This document shows, in pieces, positions 41,662-49,487 of a stretch of DNA of 55,624 bases (position 1 is its first letter; each line of letters begins with the position of its first letter). The notes under the pieces are model-generated. The model ran no database searches. It was given only the letters and a program-made list of their open reading frames with translations, and was not told where the DNA came from. The position numbers and the translations under genes were made by a program. The DNA comes from an uncultured Ruminococcus sp. (GTDB lineage Bacteria; Bacillota; Clostridia; Oscillospirales; CAG-272), in the NCBI GenBank assembly GCA_902778725.1, contig CACYYS010000003.1:1-55624 (forward strand). Reading direction: 5' to 3'.

Positions 41662-43371
41662 ATGCAGCTCAAACCGATCAGCGAGCTCAACAAACGCCCC
41701 GAGGAGATCGACTCACACGCCGGCAGGACGGAGAAAAGCCGCCTCTCGCTCAATTTCCGCGAGAGCGTCACGATGCCCGGAGCTCTGACGGTCGCCGCCT
41801 CCGCGCTCGTTTATTATCCCCGCGTCAAACGCCTGCGGGACGGCAGCTATCTGCTCTTTACCCAGGACCGGCGGGTCAGCTCCTGCGTCTACTACGCCAA
41901 GAGCCCGGACGGACTGCACTACGGCGCCCGCAACGTCTTTTACCGCTCCCGCCCCGTCGTCCGCGAGGACGGGGAGGAGGATACGCTTTGCTACGCCACG
42001 ACAGACGCCCTGGTCCTCTCAAACGGAGACGTTCTCGCTTTCACCTCCTTCCGCTACAACAAGGGGTATGCGCTGGACGCGAAATACTGCGGCATCCTGA
42101 TGCGCCGCTCCTCGGATAACGGCAACACCTGGTCGAAGGAGCGCCTGATCTACCTCGGCCGCAACTGGGAGCCGAGCGCGATCGAGCGCCCGGACGGAGA
42201 GATCCAGGTCTATTTCTCCCACACAGCGCCGAAGTTCTATCTTGACCCCACCGTCCGCACCGCCTCAAAGATCCACACCTCCAGCGGCAGCGCGATCATC
42301 CGCTCCCGCGACGGAGGGGAGCACTGGGAGCCGGACGTGATGGGAGCGCCGTACGCCGCCTGGCGCGTCAGCCAGAACTATGTGGAAACGATGGAAAACG
42401 GCACAAAGATCTTTACCAATCAGATGCCCGTCGCCCTCTCCCTGCATAACGGCGATATCGCCCTTGCGACCGAGTCGGATATGATGGTCGGGCGCTTTAT
42501 GCTGACGATGTCCTATTCCTCCGATAACTGGGCGCGCCCGCTCGGGATCGACGAGGACGGCCCCGCGGACAAAACCCCGGCCTTCACCTACGGCGCCGGT
42601 CCCTATCTCGCGCAGTTCCCCTCGGGCGAGACCGTCCTTTTCTTCAACACGCAGGACAAGTTTTTTGTGCGGATGGGGGACGAACGCGCCCGCGGCTTTT
42701 CCGAGAAAAACGAGATCCTCGCCTTCTCCGGCAGGACGGGCTACTGGGGGACGGTCCTCGTCGATACCCCGCACTCTTTGCTCGCCTGCGCGCCTCACGT
42801 CCGGGAGACGAAGGACGAAAAGGGAAGGATCCTCTCCTCCGATAACGACCTGATGGCCGGGCGCTATTATCTCAATCACACGATCCGCGCCGAGCGCGCG
42901 GCGGGCGAGCTTTTCTCCTCCGACGGGGACGCGCTCTTCCTCGGCGCCGGCTCGCAGGCGCAGACCTCCGTCCGCGTCGCGATCGACGAAGAAAACCTCT
43001 ATATCCGCTCCGACCGGCTCGACCGGCGGCTCGAGCACCGCGACGGGGAGAAGATCTGCCTCGCGGGCGAGGACGGGCTTTTCATCACGGCGGACTATTC
43101 GCTCGAAGGGGATCTTTACGCCACCGTCAACGGCCGCGGCACGCGGGAGATCACCCACGAGACGACCCTGTTCGGCGAGCTCGACGGCGATCCCTTCTAC
43201 ACCAACGGCGCCGTGACCGTCGTCACGGTCCCGCGCAAGTTCATCGGGGAGCGGAGCCGCCTCGGCATCTCCGTCAAGCTCTCCGACTACGAGGGCGATC
43301 AGGTCCACACCGAATACCTCCCCGGCGTGGAGGAGAGCGATACCTCCACGTATATGGAGATCCTGCTTTGA
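41662..43371 (+). CDS. Sialidase-family (BNR/Asp-box) protein, 569 aa
   Basis: Predicted cytosolic; no signal peptide. Two clear Asp boxes, SSDNGNTW near residue 152 and SRDGGEHW near 216, and a start region LTVAASALVYYPRVKRLRDGSYLLF with the Arg-rich RLRDGSYLLF type strand of a six-bladed propeller. Residues after about 430 form a separate beta domain resembling a GH family C-terminal module. It could be an exo-sialidase acting on imported sugars or a related glycosidase; the catalytic Arg/Tyr/Glu set was not assigned. ATG 41662 has a GGGAGG upstream. A second, smaller propeller protein lies at 1076-2212. Confidence 0.75.
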   Translation: MQLKPISELNKRPEEIDSHAGRTEKSRLSLNFRESVTMPGALTVAASALVYYPRVKRLRDGSYLLFTQDRRVSSCVYYAKSPDGLHYGARNVFYRSRPVVREDGEEDTLCYATTDALVLSNGDVLAFTSFRYNKGYALDAKYCGILMRRSSDNGNTWSKERLIYLGRNWEPSAIERPDGEIQVYFSHTAPKFYLDPTVRTASKIHTSSGSAIIRSRDGGEHWEPDVMGAPYAAWRVSQNYVETMENGTKIFTNQMPVALSLHNGDIALATESDMMVGRFMLTMSYSSDNWARPLGIDEDGPADKTPAFTYGAGPYLAQFPSGETVLFFNTQDKFFVRMGDERARGFSEKNEILAFSGRTGYWGTVLVDTPHSLLACAPHVRETKDEKGRILSSDNDLMAGRYYLNHTIRAERAAGELFSSDGDALFLGAGSQAQTSVRVAIDEENLYIRSDRLDRRLEHRDGEKICLAGEDGLFITADYSLEGDLYATVNGRGTREITHETTLFGELDGDPFYTNGAVTVVTVPRKFIGERSRLGISVKLSDYEGDQVHTEYLPGVEESDTSTYMEILL

Positions 43372-43376
43372 CAGCC

Positions 43377-43418
43377 GGAGGGGCGTCCGCAAAAGAGCGG
43401 ACGCCCCTCCATCTTTTT
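43377..43418 (+). terminator. Terminator of the sialidase-like gene
   Basis: Perfect 14-bp stem GGAGGGGCGTCCGC with its complement, loop AAAAGA, then a T-tract (43414-43420). Confidence 0.9.
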
Positions 43419-43429
43419 TTCGTTTTCTC

Positions 43430-43458
43430 TTGCAATGCGCACTCTCTTGTGCTACAAT
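43430..43458 (+). promoter_or_regulatory. Promoter of tRNA-Arg
   Basis: TTGCAA (43430-43435) and TACAAT (43453-43458), spacing 17; the tRNA begins 11 bases later. Confidence 0.85.
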
Positions 43459-43468
43459 AACAAACGAT

Positions 43469-43545
43469 GTTCCCGTAGCTCAGCTGGATAGAGCAACCGC
43501 CTCCTAAGCGGTAGGTCAGCCGTTCAAATCGGCCCGGGAACGCCA
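43469..43545 (+). tRNA. tRNA-Arg (anticodon CCT)
   Basis: Complete cloverleaf: acceptor GTTCCCG/CGGGAAC, D arm AGCTCAGCTGGATAGAGC, anticodon stem ACCGC/GCGGT with loop CTCCTAA (anticodon CCT), T arm GCCGTTCAAATCGGC, discriminator G and encoded CCA. 77 bases including CCA. Confidence 0.97.
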
Positions 43546-43584
43546 AAGCGGCCGGATCCTTTTCGGGATCCGACCGCTTTTTTT
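43546..43584. terminator. Terminator between tRNA-Arg and the corrinoid operon end
   Basis: Stem AAGCGG/CCGCTT outer and CGGATCC/GGATCCG inner with one mismatch, followed by T-tract on the plus strand; A-tract on the other side serves the minus-strand operon too. Confidence 0.75.
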
Positions 43585-43589
43585 GTTTG

Positions 43590-44651
43590 TCAGAGGGACG
43601 GTTTTTCCGGCGCGTTCGAGAGATGCGGGAGGGAAGGGGGAACGCACAAAACGAGCCGCTCTCCTCCGGAGATGCGGATCGCCTCCTCCGCGCTCATCTC
43701 TTTGCAGGGGTTGAGATAGATGATCTGATCCTCGCGCAGCCCTTTGTGGTAAGCGGCAAAATCGGCGGCCGCGCGGTCGTTGAGCTGCACGGCGCGGAGG
43801 TTCTTCATCCTCCGGAAGGCGGCGAGGTGCTGGAGATGCGCACCGCACAAGTGGATCATCCCGCCGTGCGGGTACTCGCCTAACAGCGCGTCGTCGAGCG
43901 CTTCGATATACGTTTCGTACATCGGACCGGAGATCAGGTGCGTGCTGCATCCGCAGAGCTGCCCGTATCCGGGCGGCTGGGTCCTCGCCCAGGAGATCAC
44001 GGGCTGCAGCTGCCGCTCCGGGACGTGCTCCCGGTACCAGCGGTGGAGCGTGCGGATCAGGTCGTTGATGACCGCCAGGTCATGCTCGACCCCCTCTTCC
44101 TCCTCCGCCATGGCGATCAGCGCCTCCTGCCCGTAGAGGTTGATCAGGATGTTGAGGGCGCTGGAGAGGGTCGGGAGACCGAAGAGCGGCAGCTTCACGC
44201 CGGCGGCAAGGAAGGCTTCGGTCGCCTCCCGCGCCATCCGCCAGGTCTCGTCCTTTTCCAGATCCGGGAAGGAGAGCTCCCCGATCGGGGTCGTCAGATA
44301 GGAGGCGTTCCATTGTCCGTCCTTGAAAAAGACGTTTGCGCCGAGGATCCGGTCGATAAAATGGACGCCGTAGATCGGGTATTCCACGCAGCCGGGGGAA
44401 AAGCGGTTGTCGGTGCACTCCGGACGGGACGCCATCAGCTCGAGGCAGGCTTCGATCCATTTTCCCGGTTCTCTGTAGGCGAGTCCGCCGTCCGCGGGGC
44501 GCGGGACGGTGCCGCGCAGGGTGAAAACGTAGCGGTCGTTATAGGGATTTTTCCTGCCGTCAAAGAGATCGGACATCCGGGAGAACCATTCGTCCCGGCG
44601 TGCGATCCTTCCCTCGTCGTTCAAAACGGCGCGTGCTGCTTCGCTTAACAT
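43590..44651 (-). CDS. Uroporphyrinogen decarboxylase-superfamily methyltransferase (second in operon)
   Basis: 353 residues, last gene of the corrinoid operon. The C-terminal half is of the URO-D fold and keeps an HLCGAHLQHL box (HxC) and a later NPCKEMSAEEA segment, the Zn-thiolate arrangement of MtaA/MtbA/CmuA-type corrinoid methyltransferases. Unlike the first URO-D gene (46707) it has a longer N-terminal region (about 1-110) and no recognisable porphyrin-related residues. It could be a methyltransferase that takes the methyl group from the substrate, or one that passes it on. GGAGG precedes ATG 44651. It is not a haem enzyme in this context. Confidence 0.8.
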   Translation of the reverse strand: MLSEAARAVLNDEGRIARRDEWFSRMSDLFDGRKNPYNDRYVFTLRGTVPRPADGGLAYREPGKWIEACLELMASRPECTDNRFSPGCVEYPIYGVHFIDRILGANVFFKDGQWNASYLTTPIGELSFPDLEKDETWRMAREATEAFLAAGVKLPLFGLPTLSSALNILINLYGQEALIAMAEEEEGVEHDLAVINDLIRTLHRWYREHVPERQLQPVISWARTQPPGYGQLCGCSTHLISGPMYETYIEALDDALLGEYPHGGMIHLCGAHLQHLAAFRRMKNLRAVQLNDRAAADFAAYHKGLREDQIIYLNPCKEMSAEEAIRISGGERLVLCVPPSLPHLSNAPEKPSL

Positions 44652-44698
44652 AAGTTCCTCCTTTTATTGTTGTATATTGTCGGATCGGCCGGAGCGCG

Positions 44699-46114
44699 TC
44701 AGCGCGCCTCCGGAAAGAGCATATTGTCCACGAACAGCTCGGTAAAGAGCGGATCGGCGGAGAGGTCGAGGTATTGCGCGCGGTCGGTATAGACCGAGAG
44801 ATCGTTTTGCCTGCAGGCGTAAGCGGCGGTCCCGAGCAGACTGCTGTTGTTCACCGCGCGGCAGCGGTCCTGCAGCCCGGACGGCAGAAGGCCGGTCCTG
44901 ACCGCGCTTCGGACGTTGATAAAGGCGGAAAAACCGCCGGAGAGGAAGAGCGTATCGATCTCGTCAAAGGAGACGCCTTTGCGTTCCATCAGCGTGAGAA
45001 CGGCGGAGCAGACCGCCGACTTGGCAAGCTGGAACTGGCGGACGTCCCGTCCCGTGAGCGAGATCCCATCGGCCAGAGGATAGGGAGACGGATCGAGCAA
45101 GCCGCTCTCGTCCAGCGCGCCGTGATCCAGGAGAGCGGCGATCACGTCGATCAGCCCGGTGCCGCACAGCCCTTTCGCGGGGGCGTTTTCCACGGTGCGG
45201 ATCCGTTTTTCCCCGTTTGCGTCGAGGGAGAAGGCGCAGATCGCGCCGCTCGTGGCGCTCATCCCGCAGGAGATGTTCGCCCCTTCAAAGCAGGGACCGG
45301 CAGCCGCGGCGGTGGCCAGAGCGGAATCCGCGGAAAAGAGCACGACCTCCGCGTTGGTCCCGAGATCGATCAGGAGCCGGTGCTTCCCGGCGGGCGGCAG
45401 ACCGATATGGTTCAGCCCGGCGACGAGATCCGCTCCGACAAAAGAGGAAACGCCAGGGAGCGTGACCGCTTCGCGCACGCCGGAAAGACCGAGCGCGCGC
45501 GCGTCGCGGCGCTGACTGTCAAGAAAAACGGGCGTATAGGGGGCGGCGCCGATCGCGGAACAGTCCGCTCCGAGAAAGAGGTGGAGCATCGTCGTGTTGC
45601 CCGCCGCGTAGAGGACGGGGACCTCGGGGACCGCCATCTCCCGGATCAGCCGGTCGACTTCTTCGATCAGGACCTTCTGCAGCTCCCGCGGACCGTGCCC
45701 GGCGCAATAGCCGATCCGGGACATCACGTCCGCGCCGAACGCGGCCTGGGGGTTGGCGGAGGTGAGGACGCGCACGATCTTTCCCTCGTCGAGGGAGACA
45801 AGAGCGAGCGCGAGGGTCGTGGTGCCGATATCGAGCGCCAGAGCGAGGCGGTCCGTGACGCGCCCGGTCGGGACGGCGCCGGTCTCGGAGAGGATCGCTC
45901 CGCTTTGCTCCGGCGTTTTTACAACGCAGGGGGCGAGGACGCGGAAGCGGCAGGCGCGTTCTTTTTTTCCGTCGACCAGCACCTCGCATTTCCCGCATTT
46001 TCCAAGGCCGCCGCAGGGCAGGGGCATCTTCAGGATCTCCGAGAGACGGCTGCCGACCGCGGCGGTCTGTTTTTTCCCGTTTACCGTGATCTCTGCCGTT
46101 TCGTTTCTTTCCAC
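44699..46114 (-). CDS. Corrinoid activation protein, RACE/RamA type (2Fe-2S + DUF4445 ASKHA)
   Basis: 471 residues from a GTG start (AAAGGAG 6 bases upstream). N-terminal [2Fe-2S] ferredoxin with C34, C40, C43 and C55 (LPCGGLGKCGKC); then the ASKHA ATPase of the DUF4445 type with ALDIGTTTLALALV near 115 and GNTTMLHLFLG. RACE proteins re-reduce inactive Co(II) in corrinoid proteins to Co(I) using ATP, keeping O-demethylases active. The frame runs open upstream but lacks a ribosome binding site there. It sits directly after DUF2284 and before the second URO-D gene, so the operon contains its own activation enzyme. Confidence 0.93.
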   Translation of the reverse strand: MERNETAEITVNGKKQTAAVGSRLSEILKMPLPCGGLGKCGKCEVLVDGKKERACRFRVLAPCVVKTPEQSGAILSETGAVPTGRVTDRLALALDIGTTTLALALVSLDEGKIVRVLTSANPQAAFGADVMSRIGYCAGHGPRELQKVLIEEVDRLIREMAVPEVPVLYAAGNTTMLHLFLGADCSAIGAAPYTPVFLDSQRRDARALGLSGVREAVTLPGVSSFVGADLVAGLNHIGLPPAGKHRLLIDLGTNAEVVLFSADSALATAAAAGPCFEGANISCGMSATSGAICAFSLDANGEKRIRTVENAPAKGLCGTGLIDVIAALLDHGALDESGLLDPSPYPLADGISLTGRDVRQFQLAKSAVCSAVLTLMERKGVSFDEIDTLFLSGGFSAFINVRSAVRTGLLPSGLQDRCRAVNNSSLLGTAAYACRQNDLSVYTDRAQYLDLSADPLFTELFVDNMLFPEAR

Positions 46115-46128
46115 CGGGGTCTCCTTTC

Positions 46129-46668
46129 TCAAAAGAATACCGCGCCGAAATAGGTGACGGTATTCTGCCCGTTGACGTACTTCATCCCCGCGGACGCCGC
46201 AAGAGCGGAAACGTTGACTCCGTAGCCCTCGAGCGAAGCGACCGCAAGCTCCGGGTGGCGGCAGGGGAGATCCTCCCGCCTGGCGCACGCCCGGCAGATG
46301 CCGCAGCCGCCCGCGCCGAGGTGGAGGACGCCGGGATCGGGGAAGGCGCGGCGCATCCTTTGCGTCAGACGGCGGAAATCCTTCTTTGCCGCCTGCATCC
46401 TCTCAAAGTCGAAGCTGTCGTCAAGCGGATACACCTTCTGATAGACGAGAACGAGGGAAAAGGCGCGGAGCCGCTCCATCAGCTCGCCGATCTCTCCGAT
46501 ATCCGGAGGACAGACCCAGCATTTTCCGTAAAGGCCGCACCGGTCGGAAGCGCAGATATCGCGGAAGGCGGCGTCGGTGGAGACGGTATCCGCCGGGATC
46601 ACGTTTGCGCGGCCGGCGCCCTGGGAAAGGGCGGTTTCTATCGCTTTTTCCCGGTCGAGTGGTTCCAT
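46129..46668 (-). CDS. DUF2284 metal-binding protein
   Basis: 179 residues, Cys-rich: CASDRCGLYGKCWVCPP near the start and GCGICRACARREDLPC near residue 125, then a conserved C-terminal strand. DUF2284 proteins are regular members of corrinoid methyltransferase operons; their exact job is unknown, and metal or Fe-S binding is likely. ATG 46668 has GGAGG 7 bases upstream; the open frame continues upstream without support. It lies 14 bases before the RACE start. Confidence 0.88.
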   Translation of the reverse strand: MEPLDREKAIETALSQGAGRANVIPADTVSTDAAFRDICASDRCGLYGKCWVCPPDIGEIGELMERLRAFSLVLVYQKVYPLDDSFDFERMQAAKKDFRRLTQRMRRAFPDPGVLHLGAGGCGICRACARREDLPCRHPELAVASLEGYGVNVSALAASAGMKYVNGQNTVTYFGAVFF

Positions 46669-46706
46669 TGTCAGGCCTCCCGGTATCAGAATTCGTCGTC
46701 GGATTT

Positions 46707-47753
46707 TCAGCCCGGCAGGACGTCTCTGCAGGCTTTTGCCATCATTTCGATATTTTCGAGGGGCGTATCCGCTCCCATATCGCAGCCCGGCGCCAGGATG
46801 TACGGCCTGCCCGCCGCGATGCGGATGCGTTCGCACGCCTCGGCATAGACCGCGTCGGCGCTGCCGGAGAGCAGCGCGCCGGCGGGATTGAGATTTCCGA
46901 AGAGGACCATCTCCCCCCCGGCCGTCTGCAGGGCGGCGTCAAGATCGACGGCGTAATCGCAGGAAAAGGCCCGTACGCCGATCCCGCGCAGCGAGGAAAC
47001 GCGCGCTCCGGAAGCGCCGCAGATATGCGAGAAGAAATAGCGGTATTCCGGCAGCATATCCTTCAGCTTCTTCAGCGCGGGGAGCGCCCATTCTTCATAC
47101 ATCCCCTGGCTGATCAGATTGCCGCTCGCCACCGGATCCGCGGGGAAGGCGATGTCGCACCCGTTTTCATGGAGCAGGCGGAAGACCTCGGCGCTGACGT
47201 TTGTCGTAAAGTCGATCAGTTGCTGCGCGAGCTCTTCGTCGTCCATCATCAGCATGATAAAATCCTGTGTTCCCGCCATCACGGCCGCCATGGTGAACGG
47301 CGCGGCGATGTCGCCCAGAAGATACTTCCGGTCCCCGACCAGCTTTTTGACGTTTTTGCACTGGCGGAGCATATCGCGGAAGAATTCGTTGGATAAAAGC
47401 CGCTCGCGGATCGTGCTTTTGTCCAGGAGCGGGATCTCGCTCTCGGGATCCGAGAGCGCTTTTCCGGCGTTGACGGGCTGGCCGATCTCGTCGATATGGA
47501 TCGGGCAGCCGAAAGCGTTGAGCGGCGCGGTGAAAACGCCGGAAACGGCGCTCACGATATCCACGCCGAAGTGATCCGTCCATTTCACGATCTTTCCGGC
47601 GCCGGCGTCCTCCGTGCCGTAGAGCATACGGTAGGTCATCTTCTCGGTCTTTGCGATCCAAGCCCCTCCGTCCACAAAGCAGAAGGGGACGCGGTCCGCG
47701 GGCTTGCCCGCGAGCACGGCGTCGATTCGTTCTTTCGGCGTCATAGCGTTCAT
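46707..47753 (-). CDS. Methylcobamide methyltransferase-like URO-D protein (MtaA/CmuA family)
   Basis: 348 residues; starts MNAMTPKERIDAVLAGKPADRVPF, the usual MtaA/MtbA opening (PKERxxAVLxGKxxDRVP). The zinc-type residues HxC are in FSHICGASGA and the third in APGCDMG, as in methylcobamide:CoM methyltransferases. In an organism without coenzyme M the acceptor may be tetrahydrofolate or another thiol. Start ATG 47753 has AAGGAGG 9 bases upstream, which lies in the end of the fusion gene; a second ATG lies at 47744. It is followed by the DUF2284 gene and is clearly part of the corrinoid operon. Confidence 0.9.
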   Translation of the reverse strand: MNAMTPKERIDAVLAGKPADRVPFCFVDGGAWIAKTEKMTYRMLYGTEDAGAGKIVKWTDHFGVDIVSAVSGVFTAPLNAFGCPIHIDEIGQPVNAGKALSDPESEIPLLDKSTIRERLLSNEFFRDMLRQCKNVKKLVGDRKYLLGDIAAPFTMAAVMAGTQDFIMLMMDDEELAQQLIDFTTNVSAEVFRLLHENGCDIAFPADPVASGNLISQGMYEEWALPALKKLKDMLPEYRYFFSHICGASGARVSSLRGIGVRAFSCDYAVDLDAALQTAGGEMVLFGNLNPAGALLSGSADAVYAEACERIRIAAGRPYILAPGCDMGADTPLENIEMMAKACRDVLPG

Positions 47754-47757
47754 TTCT

Positions 47758-49323
47758 TCAAGCCTCCTTACAGAATGCGAGCGCCTTTTCGGCGGCTGAC
47801 GCGGCGTCCGGCGTATAGGCGTCCGCGCCGATCTCACGGCAGAAGTCCTCGGTGACCGGCGCGCCGCCGATCATGATCTTTACCTTGTCGCGGATGCCCG
47901 CCTTTTCCGCTTCCTCGACGACCTTTGCCATCACGCCCATCGTGGTCGTGAGCAGCGCGGAGCAGCAGATGATCCGGCAGTCCTGCTCGATCGCGGTTTG
48001 GACAAAGGCCTCGGGCGAGACGTCGGTGCCGAGATCGACGACCTCCAGTCCCTTGCCTTCCATCATCATTTTTACCAGGTTCTTTCCGATGTCGTGCAGA
48101 TCCCCCTGGACGGTCCCGATGCAGACCTTGCCGCTCGCCTGCGCGCCGGCCTCCGCGAGAAGGGGCTTGAGGATCTGCGCGCCCATGTTCATCGCGCGCG
48201 CCGCCACCAGCACCTCCGGGACGAAGACCTCGTTGTTCTTGAATTTTTCGCCGATCACGTTCATTCCCGCGAGAAGACCCTGATCCAGGATCTCCGAGGG
48301 GTTCAAGCCCTCGTCGATCGCCTGCTGCACCAGCTCCTTGACGAGCTTGGCCTTGCCTTTCTGCAGATTCTCCGAGATTTCGTTCAAGATGCTCATCCGC
48401 TTTTCCTCCGTCTGTTTTTTTGCGTGTTCCGCTTCCGTCGCACTCCGGCGGACCGTCTGGCGGTATTCGGCCGGCGTCGTGTTCAGATACCGGTTGAAGT
48501 TTTTATAAAAAGAAGGGACGTCCCGCAGACCGCAAAGGGGGACGATCTCCTCCACGGTAAGCGTACTGTCCTTGAGGAGCCGGCACGCTTCGTCGAGGCG
48601 GACCGAGCGCAGATAGTCGGAAAAGAACCTGCCCGTCACGCTTTTGAAGAGCTTGCTGATATGGGACGCGCTGACCGAAAAAAGCTCCGCGAGCGAGGCG
48701 AGCGTGAGATCGGCGTCGCCGTACCGTTCCTTCACGGCGCGGAGCGCCGCCAGCACGATCTGGCTCTCCGCCGGAGAGACCGACGAACCGTTTTTGATGC
48801 TGCAGTTGAGATAGCGGGCAACGTTGATCAAAAGCTGCGCCAGATCACAGCGGACCGTTTCGGTCCATTCCTCTCTTTTTTCCGTCCGCTCGGTCTCGAT
48901 ATCGTCGAAGAGCGCGTTCGCCTTTTCCCGCATCCGGACGTTGAGCGGAGCGCAGGCGAAGATGGCGTTGTCGTTGAAGACGCCGTAACAGTACCGCGGA
49001 CTTTCCGGGCGGGCGATCTCTCCCTCAAACCAGTCCCCGATCCGGAACCGCAGCCGCCGGACGGCAAGCGTCCCGTCCTTCTCCGCAAGGAAAAAACGGT
49101 GCGGCGTGTTGGCGGGGATGATGAAAATATCGCCCGCCTTGCAGGGAAACTCCTGGTTGAGGACGCAGCAGACGCCGACGCCCGAAACGACAAGGCAGAT
49201 CTCGGTCTGCTCGTGCATCATCAGGTTCCGGAAAGCCCGTTCGGCGCGGTACACCTGATCGCAGGAGAGGAGGTCGAGGCGGAGATCCGTACCCCTGACC
49301 GTTTCGGTGCTTTCGTTTTGCAT
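47758..49323 (-). CDS. AraC-type regulator fused to a methyltransferase corrinoid protein, 521 aa
   Basis: One open frame. Residues 1-309 are an AraC-family regulator: cupin sensor domain (1-170) with ICLVVSGVGVCCVL and GDIFIIPANTPHRFF, then a double HTH at about 205-300 (VSASHISKLFK, RSVRLDEACRLL, TPAEYRQ). A 16-residue linker leads at Met310 to a complete corrinoid protein of 212 residues: four-helix cap, B12-binding motif GDLHDIG with His410, SALLTTTMGV and IGGAPV. It carries the methyl group between methyltransferases. ATG 49323 has GAGGA upstream. Met310 has its own GGAGG, so a separate corrinoid protein may also be made. It may read the state of the cobalt centre (inference). Confidence 0.85.
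   Translation of the reverse strand: MQNESTETVRGTDLRLDLLSCDQVYRAERAFRNLMMHEQTEICLVVSGVGVCCVLNQEFPCKAGDIFIIPANTPHRFFLAEKDGTLAVRRLRFRIGDWFEGEIARPESPRYCYGVFNDNAIFACAPLNVRMREKANALFDDIETERTEKREEWTETVRCDLAQLLINVARYLNCSIKNGSSVSPAESQIVLAALRAVKERYGDADLTLASLAELFSVSASHISKLFKSVTGRFFSDYLRSVRLDEACRLLKDSTLTVEEIVPLCGLRDVPSFYKNFNRYLNTTPAEYRQTVRRSATEAEHAKKQTEEKRMSILNEISENLQKGKAKLVKELVQQAIDEGLNPSEILDQGLLAGMNVIGEKFKNNEVFVPEVLVAARAMNMGAQILKPLLAEAGAQASGKVCIGTVQGDLHDIGKNLVKMMMEGKGLEVVDLGTDVSPEAFVQTAIEQDCRIICCSALLTTTMGVMAKVVEEAEKAGIRDKVKIMIGGAPVTEDFCREIGADAYTPDAASAAEKALAFCKEA
48396..48409 (-). promoter_or_regulatory. Internal ribosome binding site and start for the corrinoid domain
   Basis: On the minus strand GGAGG is 8 bases before ATG 48396, inside the fusion gene. 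It would yield a 212-residue stand-alone corrinoid protein in the same frame. Confidence 0.65.
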
Positions 49324-49363
49324 AGCGCGTCCTCGCTGTTTTGTCGGAATATGCTTTACCTTT

Positions 49364-49393
49364 ATTTTACAGGATGCGGCAAAGAAAAGTAAA
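49364..49393 (-). promoter_or_regulatory. Candidate promoter of the corrinoid operon
   Basis: TTTACT (49393-49388) and TAAAAT (49369-49364), spacing 18, minus strand. A possible binding site of the encoded AraC domain was not found. Confidence 0.5.
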
Positions 49394-49453
49394 TAGGGTA
49401 AAATTTCCGTTTTTCTGTTTTTGAAAAGGATACCACAAGCTCGGGAGAGAGAA

Positions 49454-49480
49454 AAGCGGAGCGCGTCCCGCGCTCCGCTT
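49454..49480 (-). terminator. Terminator of the membrane-protein gene
   Basis: Perfect 12-bp stem AAGCGGAGCGCG with its complement around TCC, followed on the minus strand by TTTTCTCTC. Confidence 0.75.
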
Positions 49481-49487
49481 GCGTAGA

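Noticed and set aside
43590..47753. Haem biosynthesis (HemE) genes
   Set aside because: Both URO-D proteins carry HxC zinc-type residues and sit with a corrinoid protein, RACE and DUF2284, so methyl transfer is the better reading.
49324..49487. Possible cobalamin riboswitch before the corrinoid operon
   Set aside because: The leader is under 100 bases and contains no B12-box-like sequence (GCCACTG) or the needed stems.
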